Shown here: positions 16,901 to 23,117 of the stretch, one piece after another
How the letters are laid out: every line of letters starts with the position of its first letter
Position numbering within the stretch: the first letter of the stretch is position 1
Source of the DNA: a virus
Virus record (IMG/VR): IMGVR_UViG_3300021964_000236
Span: 1 to 34,905 of that record
Direction: 5' to 3' (one strand)
DNA: 34,905 bases
Position numbers and translations under genes: made by a program
Notes under the pieces: model-generated
The model's input: only the letters and a program-made list of their open reading frames with translations
The model's database searches: none
Told to the model about the DNA's origin: nothing

Positions 16901-17804
16901 TGATGGTGGTAATAATCGGGTAGGTTTATTTACAGCAACCCCCGACACGACGTTTGATGTCGAAGGTCAGGTCCGTTTCAATGAAACTACCTCAACGGCT
17001 GCTACCGTCATCGTCGGCGGTGCGCAAGACGGGCGACTAATTGACTTCCAGTCCGGTGGTTCTACTCGTTTCTATTTGTATGGCGGCGGTACTGGCGACG
17101 ACACTCTTGCATTTAAAGAGTCTAACGATAACTCAATGATTGCACTGTATGACACCGAAGGCGTAGTCATAAATGAAGACTCCACCACTCAAGACTTCCG
17201 CGTTGAGACCGACACTAACGCTAATGGGTTGGTTGTTGATGCTGGTAGTAACTTTGTTGCGTGTGGCATTAATGATCAGAATTGGACTGGTAGTTCGGGC
17301 GTTCGTTTCCATAATTTGGCGTCGGCAAACCAATACAACACCATGACCAATACAAGTAGCACCACTACAGATGAAGTGCTGATTATCCACAGGCAACAGC
17401 CGGTAACTGGAGGGGAGGCTATACAATTTTACCGCGCTAGCGTATCGGTCGGCTCCATCACTGTTTCGTCAGGTGCAACTGCGTATAACACTTCATCAGA
17501 CTATAGATTAAAAGAAAACGTAGTTGATTTAATAGGGGCAACAGACCTGTTAAAACAACTCAAACCGAAACGATTTAGTTTTATTGAAGACGGTTTAGAT
17601 AGTGCAGATACTGATGGCTTTTTAGCCCACGAAGTACAAACAGTAGTCCCTAAAGCTATTACTGGCGAAAAAGATGGAACCAAACTGGACAAAGAAGGCA
17701 ATATTGTTCCTCACTATCAAAGTATTGACCAAAGCAAAATCGTTCCTCTACTTGTAGCAACCATACAAGAACTAGAAGCCCGTATCACGGCACTAGAATC
17801 ATAA
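13944..17804 (+). CDS. Tail fibre/spike with C-terminal S74 self-cleaving chaperone
   Basis: A 1286-residue protein. Residues 1-60 (LKLALPVQGELSGTWGDVVN and onward) look like a virion-attachment domain. The long Thr/Gly/Ala-rich beta region includes TETLTNKTLTGPTISSPTLT. Five copies of a DFRVESD-type module begin at residues 472, 680, 850, 972 and 1084. The C-terminus is a Peptidase_S74-type intramolecular chaperone: the S1185-D1186-YRLKEN motif, then a helical bundle with FLAHEVQTVVPKAI and a final coiled-coil helix. In this family the chaperone trimerises the fibre and cuts itself off at that Ser-Asp. The remaining mature chain would be about 1185 residues. It probably contributes host recognition. 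Confidence 0.85.
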   Translation: MTTQYTSTLKLALPVQGELSGTWGDVVNDNITSMIEEAIVGRAVIDTWSSNSHVLTTADGTTAESRCAMLEFTDTGTNLTGAATVVCPTAAKIYIAKNASGQAATLKTSGGTGIAIPNGKTMLLFCDGTNVVEGATNIESLSVGGYTVSLAGNLTTAAAFTTAGANALTLTTTGATNVTLPTTGTLATLDGTETLTNKTLTGPTISSPTLTGSISATDLTISGNTTIGDAASDTLTVTSTITSNLIFTDNTYDIGASGATRPRNLFLSGNATVGGDIVLTGGIDVTGNFGVDGDFDVNTDKFTVASATGNTVVAGTLGVTGATTATGGLNVDTINEITATGGVTIDSVLLKDGDITGTIGANTASAGTFTTFTSTGIDDNATSTKFTVADTGISVAGDIFLTDASPAITFTDTSFVDLEHKINSSSDNLRLTVDLNDVDAGGRLEFFVGSATNQIRFGKTESSFNETSADIDFRVESDSNANMLFVDGGNNRVGVGTSSPQSIVHIDQGASGDAQLTLEAHAAGDSKLVFSQGQTAGNWAVGYDDGGGVTENSLSFAYKADGYPSLSGQNLMILTPDGNMGLGESNPEANLHIKNGSAGTFTASNSQLLIENNTTVRLTMVSPNGNGCTIEFGDVDDQDVGKINYDHSSNFFQITAGAQPNMAVIGYQGAVFNENSYDADFRVESDSNVNGLYLDGGGNFIAMGNNAKSLVSGYADQHGVGIDIQTGEVQISGDATPLQLGRTTTAGAEGDLLIFRTESNVRGGISNTSANDLRIRSGSSKLKLGESTDYVMIDTTASNARIELVDNSQSNPPTLIGNGPNFLIENGGVERVSIDGSGNIVFNESGADTDFRVESDTNTHALFVDGANGNVSFGTSNGIGGVQIQSSGSTSDITLYGSNTSNGGRIFFGDSSDRSSIQGGYDSGGGGYLKLFTDTAGGTNLERVYLDNEGGLSVTPTANGHAVFNNNGVDADFRVASDTNTHALFVDGGNNRVGLFTATPDTTFDVEGQVRFNETTSTAATVIVGGAQDGRLIDFQSGGSTRFYLYGGGTGDDTLAFKESNDNSMIALYDTEGVVINEDSTTQDFRVETDTNANGLVVDAGSNFVACGINDQNWTGSSGVRFHNLASANQYNTMTNTSSTTTDEVLIIHRQQPVTGGEAIQFYRASVSVGSITVSSGATAYNTSSDYRLKENVVDLIGATDLLKQLKPKRFSFIEDGLDSADTDGFLAHEVQTVVPKAITGEKDGTKLDKEGNIVPHYQSIDQSKIVPLLVATIQELEARITALES
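15357..17270 (+). repeat. Five dispersed DFRVESD modules in the tail fibre gene
   Basis: Copies start at 15357, 15981, 16491, 16857 and 17193, all in frame. All begin with the same 13 bases (gacttccgcgttg). Each encodes D-F-R-V-x-(S/T)-D followed by N and a (V/L)DG/DAG stretch. Copies 1 and 4 share a perfect 30-base identity (15392-15421 and 16892-16921), which indicates recent duplication or recombination. Confidence 0.85.
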
Positions 17805-17828
17805 ACTGTCATTAAAGGAGAAAGAAAC

Positions 17829-18179
17829 ATGGCAATTACAAATACATGGTCGATAAACGACATGCAAAGAACTGACGCAGATGGGGTTGTATTCCTCGTT
17901 TACTGGTCAATGGTAGCGGCAAGCGATGGCGATCCATCGTACACTGCTTCAGAAGGCGGAAAACTCCGCTGTGAAGGAGACCCCACGTCTCCAGACTTTA
18001 TTCCATACGCTGATCTAACAGAGAACGATGTTCTTGGTTGGGTATACGACAGCTTGATCGAAGGCGACGAAACCGCTGCCGAAGCTAAAGCTCGCGTAGA
18101 AGCAGATCGGGATGCAAAGGTGCAAAAGCAAATTGATGCGGCTGCAACAACTGAATCTGGTGTCCCTTGGGCATCTTAA
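17829..18179 (+). CDS. Conserved phage protein (116 aa), tail-associated
   Basis: A 116-residue acidic protein. It has a beta-predicted first half with WSINDMQRTDADGVVFLVYW and a second half with PYADLTENDVLGWVYDSLIE. It ends in an Ala/Glu-rich helix and the C-terminus GVPW. Proteins with this plan (tryptophan-containing beta half, then a LTE-x-x-VLGW helix and terminal PW) are frequent next to tail fibre genes in marine phages. They are annotated only as domains of unknown function (I recall DUF7936, not verified). It could be a fibre-assembly or tail accessory protein. Good RBS (aaaggagaaagaaac). Confidence 0.7.
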   Translation: MAITNTWSINDMQRTDADGVVFLVYWSMVAASDGDPSYTASEGGKLRCEGDPTSPDFIPYADLTENDVLGWVYDSLIEGDETAAEAKARVEADRDAKVQKQIDAAATTESGVPWAS

Positions 18180-18199
18180 CTTAAATAAGGAGACTTATA

Positions 18200-18418
18200 A
18201 TGGCGAAAAATGAAAAGAAAACCATTACTGTCAATGATGTAGAACACAACATTGAAGACCTAACCGAGCAACAAGTTGCGATGGTTAACCACATTGCTGA
18301 TCTGGATAAGAAGCTAGGAAGCCTACGCTTCAACATGGATCAGCTAAACGTAGGCCGCGAAGCATTTGTAAACATGCTATCGCAGTCTCTGGATGAACCT
18401 AAAGAAGTAAGTGAGTAA
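18200..18418 (+). CDS. Small conserved coiled-coil protein (72 aa)
   Basis: A 72-residue protein. ITVNDVEHNIEDLTEQQVAM is followed by a long helix with HIADLDKKLGSLRFNMDQLN and a short C-terminal helix. The pattern (short beta hairpin around a V-x-x-x-EH/Y, then LT/LS, then one long helix) matches a small phage family I recall as DUF6447, unverified. It lies upstream of the lysis genes with a good RBS (aaggagacttata). The function is unknown. Confidence 0.65.
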   Translation: MAKNEKKTITVNDVEHNIEDLTEQQVAMVNHIADLDKKLGSLRFNMDQLNVGREAFVNMLSQSLDEPKEVSE

Positions 18419-18426
18419 GATGTGTT

Positions 18427-18618
18427 ATGAGCCGTACCGTTCGAGATGCCCATCGTCGTATAGACGAAATAGAACCTAGAGTTACCAAGTTGGAAACCGA
18501 AGTGCATATCCAGTTTAAGGAAGTGTTCACTCGGATTAAGCGCTTGGAGGCCATCTTGATTGGTGCGGCTGGTACCATTATTGCTATGTTAATGGCTATT
18601 CTTACAAAAATGGGTTAG
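18427..18618 (+). CDS. XhlA-like small membrane protein, lysis-associated
   Basis: A 63-residue protein. An N-terminal amphipathic coiled coil (residues 5-40, RRIDEIEPRVTKLETEVHIQ and onward) is followed by one transmembrane segment at about 42-60 (AILIGAAGTIIAMLMAIL) and a two-residue basic tail. This is the plan of hemolysin XhlA-type proteins that accompany phage holins. Its place at the head of the lysis cassette supports that reading. It may act as a holin partner or membrane anchor for the lysis enzyme. Confidence 0.65.
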   Translation: MSRTVRDAHRRIDEIEPRVTKLETEVHIQFKEVFTRIKRLEAILIGAAGTIIAMLMAILTKMG

Positions 18619-18673
18619 AACCCGATTCCGCGCACCCGCGCTGCGACATTTCTAAGCTGACACAGGTGAGGAT

Positions 18674-19129
18674 ATGCTCGCAGAATTAGCCGCGTTCAAC
18701 GCGGGGTTTGCCGTAGTAAAACAATGTATCGCTAATGGGCGAGAATTAACCGATGCCATGAATGCCATCGGGCAGATGGTTGGTGCCAAAGAAGACCTAA
18801 AAAGGCGCGGCGAAAAGAAAAAGAAAAGCGTCCTATCCATGCTTGGGGGTAAGACGGGAAATGATTTCGAGGAGTTTATGGCTCTCGAAAAGATCAGAGA
18901 AACCGAAAAAGAACTCATCAGCATGATGCGCTTATACGGAAGGCCCGGATTGTACGACGATTGGGTCCGTTTCCAAGCTGAAGCGCGTAAGAAACGCAGA
19001 GAAGAAGAGCTAGCTCAAAAGAAGCAAAGAGCTAAAAACATAGAGTATTTTGCCATCTTTATTGCTGTTTCTATGGTTATAGGTGGTTTTGTATTGCTTA
19101 TGGTGTGGGTCAAATGGCTAGCTGGTTAA
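18674..19129 (+). CDS. Tail-anchored membrane protein, lysis region
   Basis: A 151-residue protein. The N-terminal helical domain contains AFNAGFAVVKQCIANGRELT. A basic linker (RRGEKKKKS) follows, then a helix with EFMALEKIRETEKELISMMR and the motif YGRPGLYDDWVRFQ. A highly charged helix (EARKKRREEELAQKKQRAKN) precedes one transmembrane segment at about 125-148, near the C-terminus. A good RBS (ggtgaggat) precedes the ATG. Similar proteins occur beside holin genes in marine phages. The orientation does not fit Rz-type spanins, which are N-terminally anchored. The function is unknown but a lysis or virion-membrane role is plausible. Confidence 0.65.
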   Translation: MLAELAAFNAGFAVVKQCIANGRELTDAMNAIGQMVGAKEDLKRRGEKKKKSVLSMLGGKTGNDFEEFMALEKIRETEKELISMMRLYGRPGLYDDWVRFQAEARKKRREEELAQKKQRAKNIEYFAIFIAVSMVIGGFVLLMVWVKWLAG

Positions 19130-19209
19130 GACGTCAACCTGTAAGTAATCTTTGCAAATCGTGCAATAATCTACTAAGGTGAGGTAGGTAGTATTGTGTG
19201 GAGGTTATA

Positions 19210-19581
19210 ATGCTACAGAATTTAATTGGCCCTGTTACGGGTTTGCTCGATAAATTTATCGAGGATAAAGATCAAAAAGCTAAGTTGGCCCATGAAATTG
19301 GGACAATGGCAGAGAAGCATGGGCAGGAGATAGCCCTTGCGCAAATTGCGCTGAACACCGCAGACGCAAAGGGTAACTTCTTTCAATCTTCTTGGAGGCC
19401 CTTATGTGGACATGTTTGCGTTCTTGGTTTAGCCGTAAATTTCTTAATATCCCCCATCGCAGCAGGATTTGGTGTGACCATTCCACAAGCCGACATGGGC
19501 GTGATGATGCCCGTTCTGATGGGTATGTTGGGTCTGGGCGGTCTCAGATCATTCGAGAAGATGAAAGGCGTAGCAAAATGA
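19210..19581 (+). CDS. Holin (3TM / gene-transfer-agent holin type)
   Basis: A 123-residue protein. A helical N-terminal half (residues 1-55) is followed by the SWRP motif at 61-64 and two clear hydrophobic segments at about 66-85 and 97-113. It ends with a basic tail. The order (amphipathic helix, WRP, then two membrane helices) is that of the Holin_3TMs family, which makes lesions that release or activate endolysin. The start is the ATG at 19210, with an ideal GGAGG five bases upstream; a GTG at 19198 would put the RBS inside the coding region. The stop overlaps the endolysin start as ATGA, giving translational coupling. Confidence 0.8.
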   Translation: MLQNLIGPVTGLLDKFIEDKDQKAKLAHEIGTMAEKHGQEIALAQIALNTADAKGNFFQSSWRPLCGHVCVLGLAVNFLISPIAAGFGVTIPQADMGVMMPVLMGMLGLGGLRSFEKMKGVAK

Positions 19582-20033
19582 GTTTTAAGTTATCACAACG
19601 TAGCCGAGATAGGCTCGAAGGCGTAGATGTCGGGCTAATCGCAGTCGTTGACTATGCTATTGCCGTCACAAAAGTCGATTTTGGTGTGATTTGTGGCCTC
19701 AGAACCATCGAAGAACAGCGAGAACTTGTCGCTAAAGGCGCAAGTAAAACCATGAAATCTAAGCATATTGATGGTCACGCTGTAGACCTTATGGCCTATA
19801 TTGGACCGAGAGGGTCGTGGGAATTGAATTTGTACGACGATCTTGCTAACGCTATGAAAGAGGGTGCTGAAGCCGCTGGAGTCGGCATCCGTTGGGGAGC
19901 CGCATGGCATATCCCAGACATTCGTGAGTGGGACGGTACAATGGAAGAAGCTATGAATGCGTACGTGGATTTACGCCGTAGCCAAGGTAAGCGTCCATTT
20001 ATTGATGGGCCACATTTCGAGTTGGCGGTATAA
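19578..20033 (+). CDS. Endolysin, M15/VanY-type L,D-peptidase
   Basis: A 151-residue cell-wall hydrolase of the L-alanyl-D-glutamate or D-Ala-D-Ala peptidase type (peptidase M15, T5 lysozyme group). It cuts peptide stems of peptidoglycan. The zinc-site motif S61-K-H63-I-D-G-H-A-V-D70 provides His and Asp ligands, and D143-G-P-H146 supplies the catalytic Asp and third ligand. FGVICGLRTIEEQRELVAKG is the family's typical N-terminal segment. No signal peptide or wall-binding domain is present, so export depends on the holin. The start is the ATG within the holin stop. Confidence 0.9.
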   Translation: MSFKLSQRSRDRLEGVDVGLIAVVDYAIAVTKVDFGVICGLRTIEEQRELVAKGASKTMKSKHIDGHAVDLMAYIGPRGSWELNLYDDLANAMKEGAEAAGVGIRWGAAWHIPDIREWDGTMEEAMNAYVDLRRSQGKRPFIDGPHFELAV

Positions 20034-20034
20034 T

Positions 20035-20244
20035 ATGAAGACCACAGTAGAAGCTAGAGATACTGGGGATGGTGTAGAGCCAAAGCACACAGTGCACGTT
20101 GTCTGCGCAAATTGCGGGTACGACCTTGATGAGGCCGAACTTGAAGCGGATACTTGTTCTGATTGCGGTGCGCCCTTAAACCTAGAACAACATGTAGCTA
20201 TCGAAGTTACTACGTTGCCCTCTATCTTTGGCGAAAGTATGTAG
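20035..20244 (+). CDS. Small zinc-ribbon protein (69 aa)
   Basis: A 69-residue acidic protein with C24-A-N-C27 and C41-S-D-C44, a compact rubredoxin-like zinc-ribbon spacing, in a segment CANCGYDLDEAELEADTC. The ATG at 20035 starts two bases after the endolysin stop; upstream in-frame starts lie within the endolysin gene. It is the second zinc-ribbon protein in this window, unrelated in sequence to the first. The function is unknown. Confidence 0.65.
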   Translation: MKTTVEARDTGDGVEPKHTVHVVCANCGYDLDEAELEADTCSDCGAPLNLEQHVAIEVTTLPSIFGESM

Positions 20245-20251
20245 GTGAGCT

Positions 20252-22120
20252 ATGGCCCTAAAGAAGTTAGTATTTCAGCCCGGTATCAATCGAGAAGTAA
20301 CACGTTACTCCAACGAAGCTGGTTGGTATGAGTGCGATAAAGTACGCTTCAGACAAGGGTTCCCCGAAAAGATTGGCGGGTGGCAACGTATATCAGGTAC
20401 AACATTCCTTGGTACGTGCCGCTCTCTCTGGAACTGGGTAACACTAGGCAGTATCAATCTTATTGGTGTAGGTACTCACCTCAAGTTTTACCTAGAGCAG
20501 GGTGGTGGGTATAACGACATCACGCCTATACGCGCTACCACCGCTGCTGGTGATGTGACATTTGCTGCTACAAATGGCTCTGCAACAATAACTGTTACCG
20601 ACGCAGGGCATGGTGCACGAGAGAATGATTTTGTTACCTTCAGTGGTGCGGTAACACTTGGCGGTAACATTACTGCTGGTGTGCTTAATCAAGAATACCA
20701 GATCGTTACCGTTCCTAGCGACAATACGTACACTATTACCGCGACTGCAACAGCTAACTCTTCGGACACAGGTAATGGCGGTTCTTCTGTAGTCGGGGCT
20801 TATCAAATACGTACTGGCGAGCCATACGAAGTCCCACTCTCTGGTTGGGGTGGCGGCACGTGGGGTGCAGGTGTATGGGGTACAGGTGGTATTTCCACTG
20901 AATCCATCCGTCTTTGGAGCCAGTCTAACTTCGGTGAAGACCTTATATTTGGTCCTCGCGGAGGTGATATTTTCTATTGGGACGCTACAAACGGCGTAAA
21001 CACGCGAGGTGTGTACTTAAACACGTTAGCAGGTGCTTCTGACGTACCAACCCAACAAAACGTCATAATCGTTTCTGACATCAATCGGTTTGTATTCTGT
21101 ATGGGTACGAACGATGTGGGTACTGCTACGGTAGACCCAATGCTTATCCGCTGGTCCGATCAGGAAGACCCTGCAAATTGGACACCAGCATCTACGAACC
21201 AAGCGGGGTCCTTGAGACTGTCACGGGGAACTGAGATAGTCGCGGCTAAACAAGCACGTCAAGAGGTCCTCGTTTGGACCAACTCTTCGCTGTATTCATT
21301 GCAGTATCAGGGCGCACCCGCTGTATGGGGTGCCCAGTTGGTCGGCGATAACATATCCATCGCATCTATGAACTCCGTTGCGTTTGCTAGCGGTATTGCG
21401 TTCTGGATGGGTAAAGATAAGTTCTATATGTATGATGGGCGCAGTCAGCCCCTCCCATGCAACGTACGTCGTTACGTATTTAACGACTTCAACGAGCTAC
21501 AGTACGACCAAGTATTTGCAGGTACAAACGAGGCATTTCACGAAGTTTGGTGGTTTTACTGCTCCGCAGGTAGCGAAACAGTCGATAAGTACGTGGTGTT
21601 TAACTACCTAGAACAGACGTGGTATTACGGAAATATGGCCCGTACAGCATGGCTGGACTCAGGTCTACGTGATTACCCACTGGCTGCAACATACAGCTAC
21701 AACCTCGTTAACCACGAGCAAGGCACTGATGACAACGAAACAGGCACTCCGGTGGCTATTACAGCGTCGATTACGTCAGGGCAGTTCGATATTGACGATG
21801 GAGATCGGTTTGCCTTTATCTGGCGAATCATGCCAGATGTAACCTTTGACGGGTCTACGGCGGCTAGCCCCGCTGCGACCATGACGCTGCTCCCCCTCGC
21901 AAACTCAGGGTCGGGGTATAACAACCCATACTCAGAAGGAGGCACCGCTGTAGGCACCGTCACCCGTACCGCTACCGTGCCTATTGAACAGTTTACAGGG
22001 CAGGTGAATACTCGTGTTCGTGGACGACAAATGTCGATTCAGATGGAGTCCACTGAGCTTGGAGTTAAGTGGCAACTTGGATCGCCTAGAGTAGATATGC
22101 GCCCTGACGGGAGGCGCTAA
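20252..22120 (+). CDS. Tail nozzle / stabilisation protein, beta-propeller-like (P22 gp10 or T7 gp12 type)
   Basis: A 622-residue protein. MALKKLVFQPGINREVTRYS, then AGWYECDKVRFRQGFPEKIG and GGW, is a highly characteristic opening of a marine podovirus tail protein. The body is beta-rich, with an inserted Ig-like segment (about residues 95-180) and a WG-rich motif at 198-212 (W199, W204, W209, each followed by G). Segments such as LIRWSDQEDPANWTPASTNQ and VLVWTNSSLYSLQYQGAPAV have the repeating-blade look of P22 gp10 and T7 gp12, which close the tail tube after packaging. The stop shares one base with the next start. The fold is inferred. Confidence 0.72.
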   Translation: MALKKLVFQPGINREVTRYSNEAGWYECDKVRFRQGFPEKIGGWQRISGTTFLGTCRSLWNWVTLGSINLIGVGTHLKFYLEQGGGYNDITPIRATTAAGDVTFAATNGSATITVTDAGHGARENDFVTFSGAVTLGGNITAGVLNQEYQIVTVPSDNTYTITATATANSSDTGNGGSSVVGAYQIRTGEPYEVPLSGWGGGTWGAGVWGTGGISTESIRLWSQSNFGEDLIFGPRGGDIFYWDATNGVNTRGVYLNTLAGASDVPTQQNVIIVSDINRFVFCMGTNDVGTATVDPMLIRWSDQEDPANWTPASTNQAGSLRLSRGTEIVAAKQARQEVLVWTNSSLYSLQYQGAPAVWGAQLVGDNISIASMNSVAFASGIAFWMGKDKFYMYDGRSQPLPCNVRRYVFNDFNELQYDQVFAGTNEAFHEVWWFYCSAGSETVDKYVVFNYLEQTWYYGNMARTAWLDSGLRDYPLAATYSYNLVNHEQGTDDNETGTPVAITASITSGQFDIDDGDRFAFIWRIMPDVTFDGSTAASPAATMTLLPLANSGSGYNNPYSEGGTAVGTVTRTATVPIEQFTGQVNTRVRGRQMSIQMESTELGVKWQLGSPRVDMRPDGRR

Positions 22121-22743
22121 TGGCTAATGAGATTGAGAGAGTAGAGCCGCCTGCTCTACCACTGGCCCCCGAAGACTACCAACGTCCATTTATGGACCAG
22201 AACAGCAACGTTTTGCGGTTGTTCTTTAATCGTCTGATAAACTCTCTCAACACGTTGCTCAGCACCGACGATGGTGGCAAGTTTCTATATATGCCACGGG
22301 GTCTCTTTTATAGCACCGTTGACCAAACAGCCGCTCTTGCAAACACGGGCTATCCCGTTGAGTTTGAGAACACCTATATTGGCAACGGTATTTCGATTGG
22401 TGGAACAGATAACACCCGCATTACTGCCACTGATGATGGCGTCTATAACTTCCAAGTGACTTTGCAGTTGGAGCACAACAACTCGTCAGCCGCTACATTA
22501 TGGACGTGGATTAACAAGAACGGTACTGACCAACCGTATGGTGGGCAGAAAAACACTATCAAAGGTAATGATGATATTGCCGTGCATTGGAACTTCTCGA
22601 TTGATCTAACAGCGGGCCAATACATTGAGATGTACTGGGCGACTGACGATACACAGCTTAACTTGCATACAGAAGCTGCTACAGCACCTCACCCGGGCAT
22701 ACCATCTACTGTCGTTGCGGTATCATTTGTTAGCAACTTATAG
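22120..22743 (+). CDS. Tail protein with C-terminal jelly-roll-like domain
   Basis: A 207-residue protein. A short N-terminal helical part (residues 15-50) has NVLRLFFNRLINSLNTLLS. A beta domain contains MPRGLFYSTVDQTAALANTG, DDGVYNFQVTLQLEHNNSSA and an ending GIPSTVVAVSFVSNL. The pattern resembles C1q/TNF-like jelly rolls on phage tails and fibres. The start overlaps the nozzle gene stop. A receptor-binding or nozzle-capping role is likely by position. The gene is followed by the only clear promoter-like gap in this half of the window. Confidence 0.65.
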   Translation: MANEIERVEPPALPLAPEDYQRPFMDQNSNVLRLFFNRLINSLNTLLSTDDGGKFLYMPRGLFYSTVDQTAALANTGYPVEFENTYIGNGISIGGTDNTRITATDDGVYNFQVTLQLEHNNSSAATLWTWINKNGTDQPYGGQKNTIKGNDDIAVHWNFSIDLTAGQYIEMYWATDDTQLNLHTEAATAPHPGIPSTVVAVSFVSNL

Positions 22744-22750
22744 TGTGTGA

Positions 22751-22778
22751 TTGTCTCCTGTACTCAAATATGTATACT
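22751..22778 (+). promoter_or_regulatory. Sigma70-like promoter before the ACP-ketosynthase genes
   Basis: TTGTCT (22751-22756) and TATACT (22773-22778) are separated by 16 bases. The -10 box matches five of six consensus positions and the -35 box four of six. Transcription would start near 22785, inside the palindrome AGGGTACCCT (22780-22789). The 62-base gap is one of few intergenic spaces here. An AGGAG Shine-Dalgarno lies six bases before the ATG at 22806. Confidence 0.55.
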
Positions 22779-22799
22779 GAGGGTACCCTATAACAGGAG
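22755..22799 (+). promoter_or_regulatory. Inverted repeat spanning promoter and Shine-Dalgarno
   Basis: CTCCTGT (22755-22761) is the exact reverse complement of ACAGGAG (22793-22799), which includes the ribosome-binding AGGAG. Nested within are CTCA (22763-22766) and TGAG (22778-22781), plus a perfect 10-base palindrome AGGGTACCCT (22780-22789). In DNA this could be an operator overlapping the promoter. In RNA transcribed from upstream it could sequester the ribosome site, whereas RNA started at the local promoter would lack the left arm. Confidence 0.45.
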
Positions 22800-22805
22800 C
22801 GAACC

Positions 22806-23117
22806 ATGAGTTTTGATTTCTTAGAATTGTTTAACGCTGTTGGCGCAGCGCAAAAAGTAGTCACTAACGACTTCATACCTGCCGAATCCCTTGAAGTAGC
22901 TATAACTGAAGACGTAACAAATCTTGACAGTTTAGATGTAACACTAACTTTTTTTGTACTTGCAGAGGCTTATGGCATCCCCGAAGACGAAGAACTCAAT
23001 GAACAGTGGCCTTACGAAAGTGTGCAGTTGTTGAAAGAGTTCATCGAAGAGCACAAAACAAAAGACCCAGAAGACGAGTTTGCCTCGATTAAAGCACTTG
23101 TGAAGGAGTTAGGATGA
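22806..23117 (+). CDS. Acyl carrier protein
   Basis: A 103-residue acidic protein. NLDSLDVTLTFFVLAEAYGI matches ACP helix II: S42 in D41-S42-L43-D44 is the 4'-phosphopantetheine attachment site, and LAEAYGIP aligns with the L-E-E-x-F-x-I region after it. VQLLKEFIEEH (about residues 73-83) corresponds to helix IV. The first helix is shorter than usual, and about 20 extra residues (KTKDPEDEFASIKALVKELG) extend the C-terminus. It would tether acyl chains as thioesters once modified by a phosphopantetheinyl transferase, presumably the host's because none is seen here. The stop overlaps the ketosynthase start as ATGA, so the two are likely partners. Confidence 0.85.
   Translation: MSFDFLELFNAVGAAQKVVTNDFIPAESLEVAITEDVTNLDSLDVTLTFFVLAEAYGIPEDEELNEQWPYESVQLLKEFIEEHKTKDPEDEFASIKALVKELG

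Noticed and set aside
19114-19182. 22-codon ORF starting inside the end of the tail-anchored protein gene (contains CKSC)
   Set aside because: It is very short, has no Shine-Dalgarno and an out-of-frame overlap, with no known counterpart. It is possible but not supportable from sequence alone.
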